Assembly: GCA_902524845.1 (NCBI GenBank)
Contig: CABZEW010000007.1
Span: 1-61,362 of the forward strand
Reading direction: 5' to 3'
DNA: 61,362 nucleotides
DNA from: an uncultured Alphaproteobacteria bacterium
GTDB taxonomy: Bacteria; Pseudomonadota; Alphaproteobacteria; Rhodobacterales; Rhodobacteraceae
Below are positions 1 through 8,463 of the stretch, piece after piece (position 1 is the first letter of the stretch; each line of letters starts with the position of its first letter). A program made the translations under genes and the position numbers. The notes under the pieces are model-generated. The model did not search any database and was not told the origin of the DNA. It worked only from the letters and a program-made list of their open reading frames with translations.

Positions 1-37
1 ACTTCTCAAAATTCAAAACGGAAGATATTATTCCACT

Positions 38-634
38 ATGAGATTTACAGTGATTTTATTTTCCTTTCTCATCCTTTTGTTTGGAGGCTACGATATAAGT
101 AGGGGTAGTGAACTGCAAAGAGCCGCCGCTGCATACAAGAAGGATGATTATGACACTGCTTTGCAAATATTTATACCATTAGCAGAAAAGGCAGATATGA
201 TTGCGCAATTTAACTTGGCAAAGATGTATCGTAAGGGAACAGGCATTCCCAAAGATTATAAGACTGCTGTAAAATGGTTTACTCTTTCCGCAGAACAGGG
301 CAACGCTAAAGCGCAATATCACCTAGGAGTGGCACACAGTTTTGGACTCGGCGTAGTACCTGACTATAAAATTGCATTGAAATGGTTTAATAGGTCCGCG
401 GAACAAGGTGATACTTTTTCTCAGTATCATCTGTCTAGGTTATATTATTTAGGGAATGGAGTACCAGAAGATAAAGTGTATGCACTTATTTGGGCAAATC
501 TAGCTTCCTCAAGTGGATTTGAAATGGCTCAGCAACTTCGTCAACTACTAACAGAGAAAATGACCTCATATCAGATAGTGAAGGCCCAAGAATTAGCCAG
601 AGAATGCTTTAAGAAGAATTATAAAGGATGTTAG
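38..634 (+). CDS. Secreted Sel1-like repeat protein
   Basis: A 198-residue protein with a hydrophobic N-terminus (about residues 1-23) that looks like a signal peptide. It is followed by about four Sel1/TPR-like repeats (about residues 28-160) carrying the usual AxxxLxxxY...G.GVxxDyxxAxxWfxxaAeqG pattern; for example KGTGIPKDYKTAVKWF and GLGVVPDYKIALKWF are visible. Sel1 repeats form helical-hairpin solenoids that act as protein-interaction scaffolds, often in the envelope. No catalytic domain is seen and the partner is unknown. It stands alone upstream of a gene-poor patch, so the neighbours give no clue. Family assignment is firm; cellular role is not. Confidence 0.85.
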   Translation: MRFTVILFSFLILLFGGYDISRGSELQRAAAAYKKDDYDTALQIFIPLAEKADMIAQFNLAKMYRKGTGIPKDYKTAVKWFTLSAEQGNAKAQYHLGVAHSFGLGVVPDYKIALKWFNRSAEQGDTFSQYHLSRLYYLGNGVPEDKVYALIWANLASSSGFEMAQQLRQLLTEKMTSYQIVKAQELARECFKKNYKGC

Positions 635-1040
635 AAAACTAACTACTTATTACCTTTTTTCGCCTTCACCCTTACAAGCCTTGGCTGTTGCTTAGGCTTT
701 GCTCCAAGCTTTGTTACAAGAAGGATTGTGGCTAATGTTGCTATAAATATTATCATGACATACATGTAGTAGGCATTGGTGCTTTTACAAGTGAGGATTA
801 GCTACCATCTCTCATCTAGTTCCTTATTACTCCTAATATCATGCTTTGGTAGGCAATAGTAATATCGCCTTTGTTCGATGGGGTACATAACTTCTACTGC
901 TTTTTGTAATAGTAAATTGGCCCAAAAGTTTTAGTATTTATTTATAAAAAAGTAAAAATAGTCACCCAAGTAATGACCTGTGTAATGACCTAATCAATAT
1001 TTTTTCAATAAAATCAATACTTTATATATTTTAAAGGGGT
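635..1040. other. Gene-poor patch downstream of tRNA-Ser
   Basis: This is the only stretch over 300 bases here without a convincing gene. Seen on the minus strand, directly past the tRNA 3' end: an AT-rich leader, a doubled copy of the decamer GTAATGACCT (plus-strand reading, about 970-995), a 28-codon open frame at 888-802 (starts MYPIEQRRYYY), then a 40-codon frame at 765-643. The position next to a tRNA 3' end is where integrases insert, and the short frames could be eroded remains of one, but no integrase motif is complete. No clear RNA gene or strong hairpin was recognised. Confidence 0.5.
643..765 (-). CDS. Possible 40-residue single-span membrane protein
   Basis: An ATG-to-TAG frame of 40 codons. 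The first half is one hydrophobic stretch (MYVMIIFIATLATILLVTKL), and the second half is very basic, with many Lys/Arg. This is the layout of a small inner-membrane protein with its tail in the cytoplasm. The frame stays open upstream for 12 more codons without another start. No good ribosome binding site is visible before the ATG. It could be a real small protein or chance in a decayed region; I do not recognise a family. Confidence 0.25.
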   Translation of the reverse strand: MYVMIIFIATLATILLVTKLGAKPKQQPRLVRVKAKKGNK

Positions 1041-1130
1041 TGGCGGAGAGACAGGGATTCGAACCCTGGAGACGGTTTCCCGCCTACACACTTTCCAGGC
1101 GTGCGCCTTCGACCACTCGGCCACCTCTCC
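1041..1130 (-). tRNA. tRNA-Ser (anticodon GGA)
   Basis: On the minus strand a complete 90-base class II tRNA folds. The 5' acceptor strand is GGAGAGG. The anticodon stem CACGC/GTGTG encloses loop CTGGAAA, giving anticodon GGA. A long variable arm is present, as in serine tRNAs. The T arm contains GGTTCGAATCC, and the 3' end is encoded as discriminator G plus CCA. It reads UCC/UCU serine codons. Confidence 0.97.
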
Positions 1131-1158
1131 TATGATTTCAGCATTTTACGTATTTTTA

Positions 1159-1887
1159 TCAATCTTGCAAGACAACTGAAACACGTCTATTCATTCGACC
1201 TTTTTTTTCTATTTTTGAAACAAGGAGCTTACCTATCTCCGAAGTTGACTTAACATGAGTTCCTCCACAAGGCTGTAAATCAACGATTTTATTAGAGTTA
1301 CCTATCCTCACTAGTCGAACAAAGTCAACATTTTGTGGAGGTTTCACTGACATTGTTTTTATTAGTTGTGGCTTGCCTCTTAGTTCTTCTTGGGAGATTA
1401 GCTCATGAGAGACGGTATAGTCTTTCTCTACCATAGTATTCAATCTATCTGTAATTTGATCCTTATCCGGTGACTCAGGCATATCGAAATCAAGTCGACC
1501 TTTTTCAAAAGTAATTTGTCCACCTGTTACTGGGAAAGGTAGACATACGGACAGTAGGTGTAGCGCAGTGTGCGTTCTCATATATTTATACCTAGTATTC
1601 CAATCCAAAATTTGGGTTGTTAATGTACCATTTTCAAAATTAGTTGAATCATCCGCGTTATCAATTTTAACAAAAACCTGTCCTTCTGTATCCTTCACTA
1701 CCTGAATTACTTTAAAGCTACAACCATTAACTAGAAGAGTTCCCGAATCTCCAGGCTGGCCTCCTCCTTTGGGGTAAAAAATTGGCTCATCAAGCTTAAT
1801 ACCAAAATCAGTGGATTTACCAATAATTCTAGCCTCATGTTGTTTTTTGTAGGGTGTATCATTGTAGAGAAATATTTGATCACTCAT
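1159..1887 (-). CDS. Alanyl-tRNA editing protein, AlaX type
   Basis: A free-standing trans-editing hydrolase of the AlaX family, which removes wrongly attached serine (or glycine) from tRNA-Ala; the family corresponds to the editing domain of AlaRS. The zinc-binding motifs are both intact: HTALH at about residues 106-110 and CGGTH at about 207-211. An N-terminal glycine-rich segment ([13 protein letters not shown], about 38-49) matches the medium-length AlaX class, and 242 residues fits. It overlaps the 3' neighbour's partner gene by 8 bases (its start lies inside the end of the mechanosensitive channel gene), so the two are probably co-transcribed. Nothing suggests loss of function. Confidence 0.9.
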   Translation of the reverse strand: MSDQIFLYNDTPYKKQHEARIIGKSTDFGIKLDEPIFYPKGGGQPGDSGTLLVNGCSFKVIQVVKDTEGQVFVKIDNADDSTNFENGTLTTQILDWNTRYKYMRTHTALHLLSVCLPFPVTGGQITFEKGRLDFDMPESPDKDQITDRLNTMVEKDYTVSHELISQEELRGKPQLIKTMSVKPPQNVDFVRLVRIGNSNKIVDLQPCGGTHVKSTSEIGKLLVSKIEKKGRMNRRVSVVLQD

Positions 1888-4222
1888 TTGTATTACCCTT
1901 TTTTTCCAAAAGGCTTTTACTAGTTTTTAGAGTTGAATTTCCTTTTATATTTAAGTCTCTCTGAGGGAATGGGATCTCGATACCCTCCTTTTTAAATAAT
2001 TCAAACACAGAATAATGGAGTTCAGATCGCACCTGAAACATATAGTTTTTATCCCTCACATAGATAATTAAATCAAAATCTAATGAACTATCACCAAACC
2101 GCTGAAATCTTACAAATGGCTCTGGGTTTTCGAGAGCCATCTCATGACTTTTACCAATTTTTAGTAATAATCTCTCTACCCTTTTTGGGTCAGTATCATA
2201 GGAAACACCTACCGAAACCCGTACTCTGCCTGTCTCGTTACTATGGGTCCAGTTTAGAACGGACCCTGCAATTAATTCCGAGTTCGGAACAACAACCATT
2301 GCTCGATCAAACGTTTCGATTTGCGTTGAACGCACAGATATCTTTTTAACAGTCCCTGAAAAACCTGAGGCTTCTATCCAATCTCCCTCTTTGATTGGTC
2401 TCTCGATAAGCAAAATAATTCCGGAAACAAAATTTGATACAATAGTCTGGAGACCAAAACCAATCCCTACACTTAGAGCTCCAGCAACAATAGCAATGCT
2501 TGACAAATTGAAACCAACTGAAGATAAGGCAACTACGGCTGCCAATGTATACCCAATATACCCAACACCAGACACCAATGCATTTTGACTTCCTTTATCC
2601 ATTTTAGTTTTGGGTAAAACAGTACCCCTTATAATTTTTTGAAAAACAGTTGTTGCAAAGTAACCTAGACCAAATATGATACCAAAGTTCAAAATGGAGA
2701 CTGGTGTTAAGTTGACATCTCCCAGAGTTAACCCTTCATTAAATCTCACCCAAAGCTCTACATATTGTGAAAACTCAACCCCTAGAGCTAAACCCAAAAG
2801 CAAGAGATTACCAATGAAATTAATCAAGCTAAAACCTACAAAATATGGGTTAATGTCATTGTTCTTCTTTTTCCTTTCCGACAAGAACAGTACGCGTAAG
2901 AAAAAGTCGATCAAAACTGCAAAGATCATTATTCCTGTCATGTAACTCATCACTTTTATTATCTCAAAGGCAATTAGAAGATAGCCAAAAATACCTCCTA
3001 TTAAAAACACCCAAGTCAGAGCAATGGCTCCTTTTGCAATATAATCGACTGACAAAAAGCTTAAACCTCTCTCCCTATCTGGCAGAAGACTTGCTAATGA
3101 GAAAATAAGAGTTTGTACACTTCTCAAACCATAATTCAATACACTCGCAATTATAACTAAACCTATAGCGTTTAAGGTTACCTCAGCTTCATGAGAAAGA
3201 TACGATCTCTCGGTCAAGTAGCTAATTACAGTAAAAAACCCTAAAGCAATAGCAATGCAAAATATAGTTCTCTGTAACCGTAACAGATCCAAGGAGTAGC
3301 CAAAATTATCATTTGATAATCTACTTTTTGCCTCTGCAACAACGGCTTGTAGAAAATAGCCCAGCAGAAAAACTAGTGCTGCTTTAGGTAATACATCTAT
3401 TAATATCGGCAGCCCATAATTTCCACTAAGAATTTGTAGAAAATTTATTATAAGTGCAGCACCAATTGATTGAGCAATTAAGCGTAGAAAAGGTTTTAAA
3501 AAAATTTGTGTTTCTTTTCTTTTTGTAATTGGCGAAATGACAGTGTTTACAAATAAAATTATTTTGTTTTGAAACACTATTATTAAAAAGCCAATGAAAA
3601 ATAATGCCAGCTGAGGAAGTGAAACGGACAACACCCTAATCCACCTAGCTTGAGTGTTAAAGTTTTGATAAAAATCCTCTGCAAATTTTCCAACTAAATT
3701 AAAAAAATCAGATGTTCCCTCGGCGTATGTAGTAGGTAATAAAACTTGTTTATTAAATGAGAAGAACCTTTCATTGAATCGTACCTTCTTTAGTGTATCA
3801 ATTTCTTTGATCAGTCTTTCCGCTTTTCTTAGAGAAAGCTTTGTATTTGCCAATTTGAACGTAGTTTTTTCTAAAGTACTTACTAGTTTTTGCCGCTTCA
3901 ACGCAATATATGTTCCTTGAATCGAACTATCTGCAATCAGGTCATCGATAAGCTTTAGCTCAGCTCTTTGTACCAAATACATGTCATTTATCTTTTTCTG
4001 CAAAAGGAGAGCTTTATTTCTATCTTCGAATAAATCCGCTCTCAAATAACTGAGAGACTCATTGGATGCTTCTCCCTTAGATAGAATCTCAGTAGCTCTT
4101 TCAGCGTTTTTGTTGAAACTGCCAAAAATAATTTCAAGCGGCTCTCCCTTTACATGTATCGGGATAAGGAAGAGTAACAAAGCGGCAAAGAACTTAATAA
4201 ATAGCTTATTTAGTTTACTCAT
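1880..4222 (-). CDS. Large MscS-family mechanosensitive channel with DUF3772-like N-terminus
   Basis: A 780-residue inner-membrane protein. It has a signal-like N-terminus, then a helical, charged periplasmic region (about residues 30-180) resembling DUF3772. About ten membrane spans follow, then the MscS core near residues 555-780. The core shows the pore helix (SVGIGFGLQTIVSNFVSGI) and the beta domain (IKEGDWIEASGFSGTVKKI) with the VPNSEL motif. Channels of this type open under osmotic downshock. The size and N-terminal domain match the large MscK/YbiO-like group rather than the small MscS. It shares an 8-base overlap with the AlaX gene downstream. Confidence 0.88.
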   Translation of the reverse strand: MSKLNKLFIKFFAALLLFLIPIHVKGEPLEIIFGSFNKNAERATEILSKGEASNESLSYLRADLFEDRNKALLLQKKINDMYLVQRAELKLIDDLIADSSIQGTYIALKRQKLVSTLEKTTFKLANTKLSLRKAERLIKEIDTLKKVRFNERFFSFNKQVLLPTTYAEGTSDFFNLVGKFAEDFYQNFNTQARWIRVLSVSLPQLALFFIGFLIIVFQNKIILFVNTVISPITKRKETQIFLKPFLRLIAQSIGAALIINFLQILSGNYGLPILIDVLPKAALVFLLGYFLQAVVAEAKSRLSNDNFGYSLDLLRLQRTIFCIAIALGFFTVISYLTERSYLSHEAEVTLNAIGLVIIASVLNYGLRSVQTLIFSLASLLPDRERGLSFLSVDYIAKGAIALTWVFLIGGIFGYLLIAFEIIKVMSYMTGIMIFAVLIDFFLRVLFLSERKKKNNDINPYFVGFSLINFIGNLLLLGLALGVEFSQYVELWVRFNEGLTLGDVNLTPVSILNFGIIFGLGYFATTVFQKIIRGTVLPKTKMDKGSQNALVSGVGYIGYTLAAVVALSSVGFNLSSIAIVAGALSVGIGFGLQTIVSNFVSGIILLIERPIKEGDWIEASGFSGTVKKISVRSTQIETFDRAMVVVPNSELIAGSVLNWTHSNETGRVRVSVGVSYDTDPKRVERLLLKIGKSHEMALENPEPFVRFQRFGDSSLDFDLIIYVRDKNYMFQVRSELHYSVFELFKKEGIEIPFPQRDLNIKGNSTLKTSKSLLEKKGNTNE

Positions 4223-4427
4223 GTGCAGAACTTACCTACCTTAAAGAGGATTAACAACAGTTACTTTAATTCATAAAATTGACCCAATTCATACAGAAAT
4301 CTCAGTAGAATTCCACACTTTTTAATTTATTACCGAGTATCAATTAATGTGTAAATTGATGCGATCGGAATAATATAGTATTACTTATTATACTTGCTTA
4401 TTAATTTTAAGAGTGATTTTTAGCAAA

Positions 4428-5105
4428 ATGAAAAGAAGACATTTTCTTATTTCTAGCGTTTTTTCGTTAGGCTTGATTTCGCAGCAAGCGTATGGTTCAA
4501 CTGCAAACACTTATATCAGCTTTGATGTACTATTAAATGATGAAATAGTTGGGTATTCAAATCTAACTTACAAAAAGCTCAAAAGTGGCTTAGAAGTCTT
4601 AGTTGATGTTGAAATAACGCCAAAATTTTTAGGGCTTAAATTTATGAAATACACTTTAAAAAATCGCGAGGTTTGGAGAAAGAAAGCGCTAATATCCATA
4701 GATGCTAATTCATCTTGGTTTGGTAAAAAATATTATGTAAAAGGCCTGCGAGAAGAAGGTGGTTTTAGAATTGAAGGCTCAGCTTTTTCAGGGGTTATTA
4801 AAGACACTTTTGCAACTACGAGTTATTTCACTCCAGAGTTTTTAAAACGAAAAATTTGGGTTAGTACACAGGATGGAACACCTCTAGAGATAAAAACTCG
4901 AAAGTTGAAGAATAAAAAAATATCCTTTAATGAGAAAAATTACTCAGTAACACAATGGGAAATATCAGGCGATTTGGAATTAACCCTGCAATATGACGAA
5001 CAAAAAAATTGGGTCGGGAGTGACTTTACTGTCGGAAACTATCCAGCTAGTTTTATTTTGAAAAACAGAAAAAATAATATCCACAAGATATGGAAAAACA
5101 GTTGA
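4428..5105 (+). CDS. Exported DUF6134-type protein with a twin-arginine-like signal
   Basis: The chosen ATG gives 225 residues beginning MKRRHFLISSVFSLG; an in-frame GTG lies five codons upstream at 4413. The RRHFLI stretch followed by a hydrophobic segment resembles a Tat signal, suggesting folding before export. The rest is beta-rich and lacks catalytic motifs I recognise; it resembles the DUF6134 family. It overlaps the following dehydrogenase gene by 16 bases, so the two form a small operon. Similar proteins accompany MFS, SDR and CFA-like genes in Rhodobacter relatives, and the same genes lie just beyond here. Function unknown; an envelope or lipid role is inference. Confidence 0.7.
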   Translation: MKRRHFLISSVFSLGLISQQAYGSTANTYISFDVLLNDEIVGYSNLTYKKLKSGLEVLVDVEITPKFLGLKFMKYTLKNREVWRKKALISIDANSSWFGKKYYVKGLREEGGFRIEGSAFSGVIKDTFATTSYFTPEFLKRKIWVSTQDGTPLEIKTRKLKNKKISFNEKNYSVTQWEISGDLELTLQYDEQKNWVGSDFTVGNYPASFILKNRKNNIHKIWKNS

Positions 5106-5947
5106 ATAAGTCAATCTTGATCACAGGCTGTTCAACAGGTATTGGTGCAGCACTTGTCATGAAGTTTCTGAAGCAGGGCTTTCTTGTATTTGGATCGATA
5201 AGAGACAAAAAACTAGAAGCGCCTCTTAAAAAGAAATATGGTAATAATTTCGTACCTTTAGTTTTTGATGTAACCAACTATTCACAGATCACCAAAGCAT
5301 ACAAAAAAGTTAAATTAACTTTAAAAGGGGCTAATCTAGGTATTTTGATTAATAATGCAGGAATTGCAAAATTGGGGCCTGTTGAACACATTTCTAGTGA
5401 AGAATTTGATCTTCACTTGAAAACAATGGTTTCAGGAACTTTTAACTGTGTTCAAATATTTCTGCCATTGCTTGGCACGAAAAACAAACGTTATCCTGGG
5501 AAAATTATAAATATAAGCTCTGGTGGCGGATCAATTGGACAGCCTTTTATGGCGTCCTATTGTTCAAGTAAACACGCTCTTGAAGGGTTTTCCGAGTCTC
5601 TTCGTCGGGAACTATTAATTCACAGAATCAAAGTAATAATTATTGCACCAAGAGCTTTTAAAACTGCAATTTGGGATAAATCAAATGCAGACGGAAGAGC
5701 CGCTGATTTTAAAAAGACAGTATATAATAATGCCTTCGCTAAGTTTACAAATTATATCAAAGAATTATCAGAGCAAGGACAAGATGTTCAGTTTTTAGCT
5801 CAAAAAATCTACAAAATTTCAATGGAAAAAAATCCTAAAGTCAAATATTCAATGGGACCATCAGGACTTCAGTTTTACCTTATAAGCAAATTGCCTAAAA
5901 GGTTTATAGATAACTTGCTGGGTAAATACTTTCTTCTTATGAAGTAG
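5090..5947 (+). CDS. Short-chain dehydrogenase/reductase
   Basis: A classical SDR of 285 residues. The NAD(P)-binding TGCSTGIG motif lies at about 12-19, NNAG at 88-91, the catalytic Ser at 143-144 and the YCSSK catalytic pair (Tyr157, Lys161). The basic residue pattern after the second strand (SIRDK) is compatible with NADP use. Substrate cannot be read from sequence. It overlaps the DUF6134 gene upstream and ends 11 bases inside the convergent MFS gene. Genes of this type sit in the related Rhodobacter stress cluster beside fatty-acid-modifying enzymes, so a lipid or aldehyde substrate is plausible but inferred. Confidence 0.87.
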   Translation: MEKQLNKSILITGCSTGIGAALVMKFLKQGFLVFGSIRDKKLEAPLKKKYGNNFVPLVFDVTNYSQITKAYKKVKLTLKGANLGILINNAGIAKLGPVEHISSEEFDLHLKTMVSGTFNCVQIFLPLLGTKNKRYPGKIINISSGGGSIGQPFMASYCSSKHALEGFSESLRRELLIHRIKVIIIAPRAFKTAIWDKSNADGRAADFKKTVYNNAFAKFTNYIKELSEQGQDVQFLAQKIYKISMEKNPKVKYSMGPSGLQFYLISKLPKRFIDNLLGKYFLLMK

Positions 5948-7217
5948 GTTTATGGGTATTTTTTTCAGAATACCCAAACATTAGTACTAATGGCAAAACC
6001 TTAAGAGTAATCGGCGCAGCAGCGTACAAACAAGTCAACCAAAATAGTACCTCTTCTGGATTGCCTCCTAAAGGATCAAAGTCGATAACATAAAGGAATA
6101 ATAAAACAAATCCCCCTGAAAATGCTGCAGCGGATTTATTGATAATAGACAAAATTGAAAAAAAGGTTCCTGAGCGATTACTCTTCATTTTATTAAAATC
6201 TTCGTCCAATAAATCCGCTTGAATAGACGTTGGAAGTGCAGAATCAGCACTTACACATACGCCCGTGAAGATGCATACAATTGAGAAGAGAAAAATACTT
6301 TCTTTGTCTAAAAAGAATACTAATAAAAAAACAGACATAGACAAAAACATCGAAAAACACCATAAATTACTTTTCTTGAAAAACCTACTGACATTAATCC
6401 ATAAAGGTACTGCTAATACCCCCGATACCAAGTAAATGAGCATTAGCACTCCAACTAGGTCCTCTCTTTGTAGCTTATGGATCACAAAAAAAGCAAATAG
6501 TGCTCCTGGTATGCCATTTGCCGCGGCGTTAAAAAACTGACTTAGAAAAAAGTACTTTAGCTTTCTGTCTACTAGTATGGTTGTCACTACGCTAAATATC
6601 CCTGATTTATTTTGCGGCACCATATCCTTTTCCCTTACGAAAAAAATAGATGCTACTATAGTTACGGGATGACAAATGCAAATCACAATCGCAATATTTT
6701 TTAAAGCTTGCGTAGATCCCTCAGCCAAGGCATATAACAGAGCTGCCAGAATTGTTCCGAGAAGAAAGAACCCTTCTCGGAAAAATGTAATCCGAGATCT
6801 CTCAACATATTTTTCACTTAATTCGGCACCCAGGCTATAAAATGGAGGAGTAAAAAGTGACAAGCCTATTGTCAGTAAAACAATATTAAATACAAAGTAT
6901 TGAAAGGCAAATGCACCGTCGAGATTAGACCCAAAAAGACCCCAAACACCAACCAGAGTGAATGGTAAAGATATCAATAGCCAGAATTTTCTTTTTCCAA
7001 CAGGGAAGTTCAAATTATCACTTGCTAACCCCACTAAAGGATCTAAAAGACCATCTAACAATCGGACAAGTATAAATATTAATCCAATTCCGAGGAGGGA
7101 GATACCAAATTGACTAGCATAATGTTCTCCCACAAAAACAAATAGTGGAAATATAATTAAAGCTAAAGAAAGTGCATTGGAGGAATAAATAAGAGGTGCT
7201 AGATAATTATTGTTCAA
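5937..7217 (-). CDS. MFS / GPH-type sugar-cation symporter-like transporter
   Basis: A 426-residue protein with about twelve membrane spans. An early loop motif, RLLDGLLDPLVGLASDN (about residues 51-67), is typical of the glycoside-pentoside-hexuronide/MFS_2 group. Substrate is not deducible. It is the last gene of the long minus-strand run, 6 bases after the CFA-like methyltransferase. Its 3' end overlaps the convergent dehydrogenase by 11 bases. MFS_2 genes at this position in relatives are associated with lipid-modification genes, and some MFS_2 proteins move lysolipids. That is a suggestion only. Confidence 0.82.
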   Translation of the reverse strand: MNNNYLAPLIYSSNALSLALIIFPLFVFVGEHYASQFGISLLGIGLIFILVRLLDGLLDPLVGLASDNLNFPVGKRKFWLLISLPFTLVGVWGLFGSNLDGAFAFQYFVFNIVLLTIGLSLFTPPFYSLGAELSEKYVERSRITFFREGFFLLGTILAALLYALAEGSTQALKNIAIVICICHPVTIVASIFFVREKDMVPQNKSGIFSVVTTILVDRKLKYFFLSQFFNAAANGIPGALFAFFVIHKLQREDLVGVLMLIYLVSGVLAVPLWINVSRFFKKSNLWCFSMFLSMSVFLLVFFLDKESIFLFSIVCIFTGVCVSADSALPTSIQADLLDEDFNKMKSNRSGTFFSILSIINKSAAAFSGGFVLLFLYVIDFDPLGGNPEEVLFWLTCLYAAAPITLKVLPLVLMFGYSEKNTHKPTS

Positions 7218-7223
7218 AGGACA

Positions 7224-8450
7224 TTAATTTCTCTTTAGAGTTACTTGTGTTACATCACCAGCACCAGAAAAAAAGAATGATGCACATGATGTTAAGTAAA
7301 AGTTCCACATTCGCCTAAACCTATCATCGAACCCTAACTGCGAGATGTTATCCCATTTTGTGTTGAAACTCTGAGACCAAATGCGTAGCGTTTTCGAATA
7401 ACTTTGTCCAAATTCCTTACTTTTTATAAATTCCAAGTCTGCATTACGTATTTGTTCGATAAGTGCTGTATAGCTTGGAAGCATACCCCCAGGAAAAATA
7501 TACTTTTGAAGAAAATCAACACTTTTCCGGTAGTGAGGGAAATACTTGTCGTCTATAGTAATAACTTGTAGGCACCCAAGCCCACCACTCTTAAGCGAGT
7601 TTTTTACAGTATTGAAGTATACTGGCCAATATTTTTCTCCAACAGCTTCAAACATCTCTATTGAAACGACTCCATCATAAAGTCCTTTTTCATCTCTATA
7701 ATCTTGCAAAAAAAATGAGCTTTTATCTGCCATTCCCAATTCAAACATTCTTTTTTTAGAATAATTTAACTGCTCTTTAGACAATGTAAGGCCGGTAAGA
7801 TTAATGCCTCTAGTCTTAATGGCATGCTCAGCAAAGCCTCCCCAACCGCAGCCAATTTCCAAAACATTATCACCCTCCTGCAAATTTAAACTTTTGCAAA
7901 TCGACTCATATTTATTTGTCTGAGCGGAAGATAACATTTCCTTTTTGCTTTTAAAAAGAGCAGACGAATACGTCATAGTTTTATCCAACCATTCCCTATA
8001 AAATTGATTGCCTAAATCATAATGGTAGGAAATGTTTTTCTTAGCCTGAAATTTCCAGTTTGACCGCAACCAGTGGTTTAGTCTTTCGTATACTCGCACG
8101 AAATTAGTGCCAATTAACTCATTATAGACATCATCTCCTGCTAAAAGAAAAAAATCTAAGACTTCTTGAAGATCTGGAGTATCCCACCACCCGTCCATAT
8201 ATGCCTCTGAAAATCCATTTTGTCCCTCACGGACAAGTCTTGAGAAAAAATTTTCATTTCTTACAATTATATGGGCGTTAGCACCTGGTTTTTCACTTTC
8301 CACATAAAACTTTCGTCCATCAGGAAGTTGAATGATTAAACTTCCTGACTTAGGATTCATTATCATTTTGAATATCGAAGAAAACCATCTGGGGAGTTTT
8401 GAATGCCCCTTCACATCTCTAATAAATAAGTCAATCATACTTTTTTTCAC
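7224..8450 (-). CDS. Cyclopropane-fatty-acid-synthase-like SAM methyltransferase
   Basis: A 408-residue member of the CFA synthase family, which transfers methyl from SAM to the double bond of phospholipid acyl chains. Visible: HYDLGNQFY (about 143-151), the SAM-binding EIGCGWGGFA (about 198-207), SIEMFEAVG (about 263-271) and KYIFPGG (about 316-322). Compared with E. coli Cfa from memory, two bicarbonate ligands differ: Cys139 becomes Ser163 and His266 becomes Gln295. The Glu (268) and Tyr (351) are kept. Loss of that general base would favour methylated rather than cyclopropane products, as proposed for branched or furan fatty acid enzymes. It sits directly after the DUF1365 and flavoprotein genes. 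Confidence 0.9.
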   Translation of the reverse strand: MKKSMIDLFIRDVKGHSKLPRWFSSIFKMIMNPKSGSLIIQLPDGRKFYVESEKPGANAHIIVRNENFFSRLVREGQNGFSEAYMDGWWDTPDLQEVLDFFLLAGDDVYNELIGTNFVRVYERLNHWLRSNWKFQAKKNISYHYDLGNQFYREWLDKTMTYSSALFKSKKEMLSSAQTNKYESICKSLNLQEGDNVLEIGCGWGGFAEHAIKTRGINLTGLTLSKEQLNYSKKRMFELGMADKSSFFLQDYRDEKGLYDGVVSIEMFEAVGEKYWPVYFNTVKNSLKSGGLGCLQVITIDDKYFPHYRKSVDFLQKYIFPGGMLPSYTALIEQIRNADLEFIKSKEFGQSYSKTLRIWSQSFNTKWDNISQLGFDDRFRRMWNFYLTSCASFFFSGAGDVTQVTLKRN

Positions 8451-8463
8451 CCCTTAATCTGCA

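Noticed and set aside
2083-2945. Open frames on the plus strand within the mechanosensitive channel gene
   Set aside because: They run antisense to a clear protein with conserved motifs, lack ribosome binding sites and have no recognisable family.
4223-4427. Possible sigmaE or EcfG promoter before the DUF6134 gene (GATCGGAAT-like stretch)
   Set aside because: Neither the -35 nor the -10 fits a known consensus well enough.
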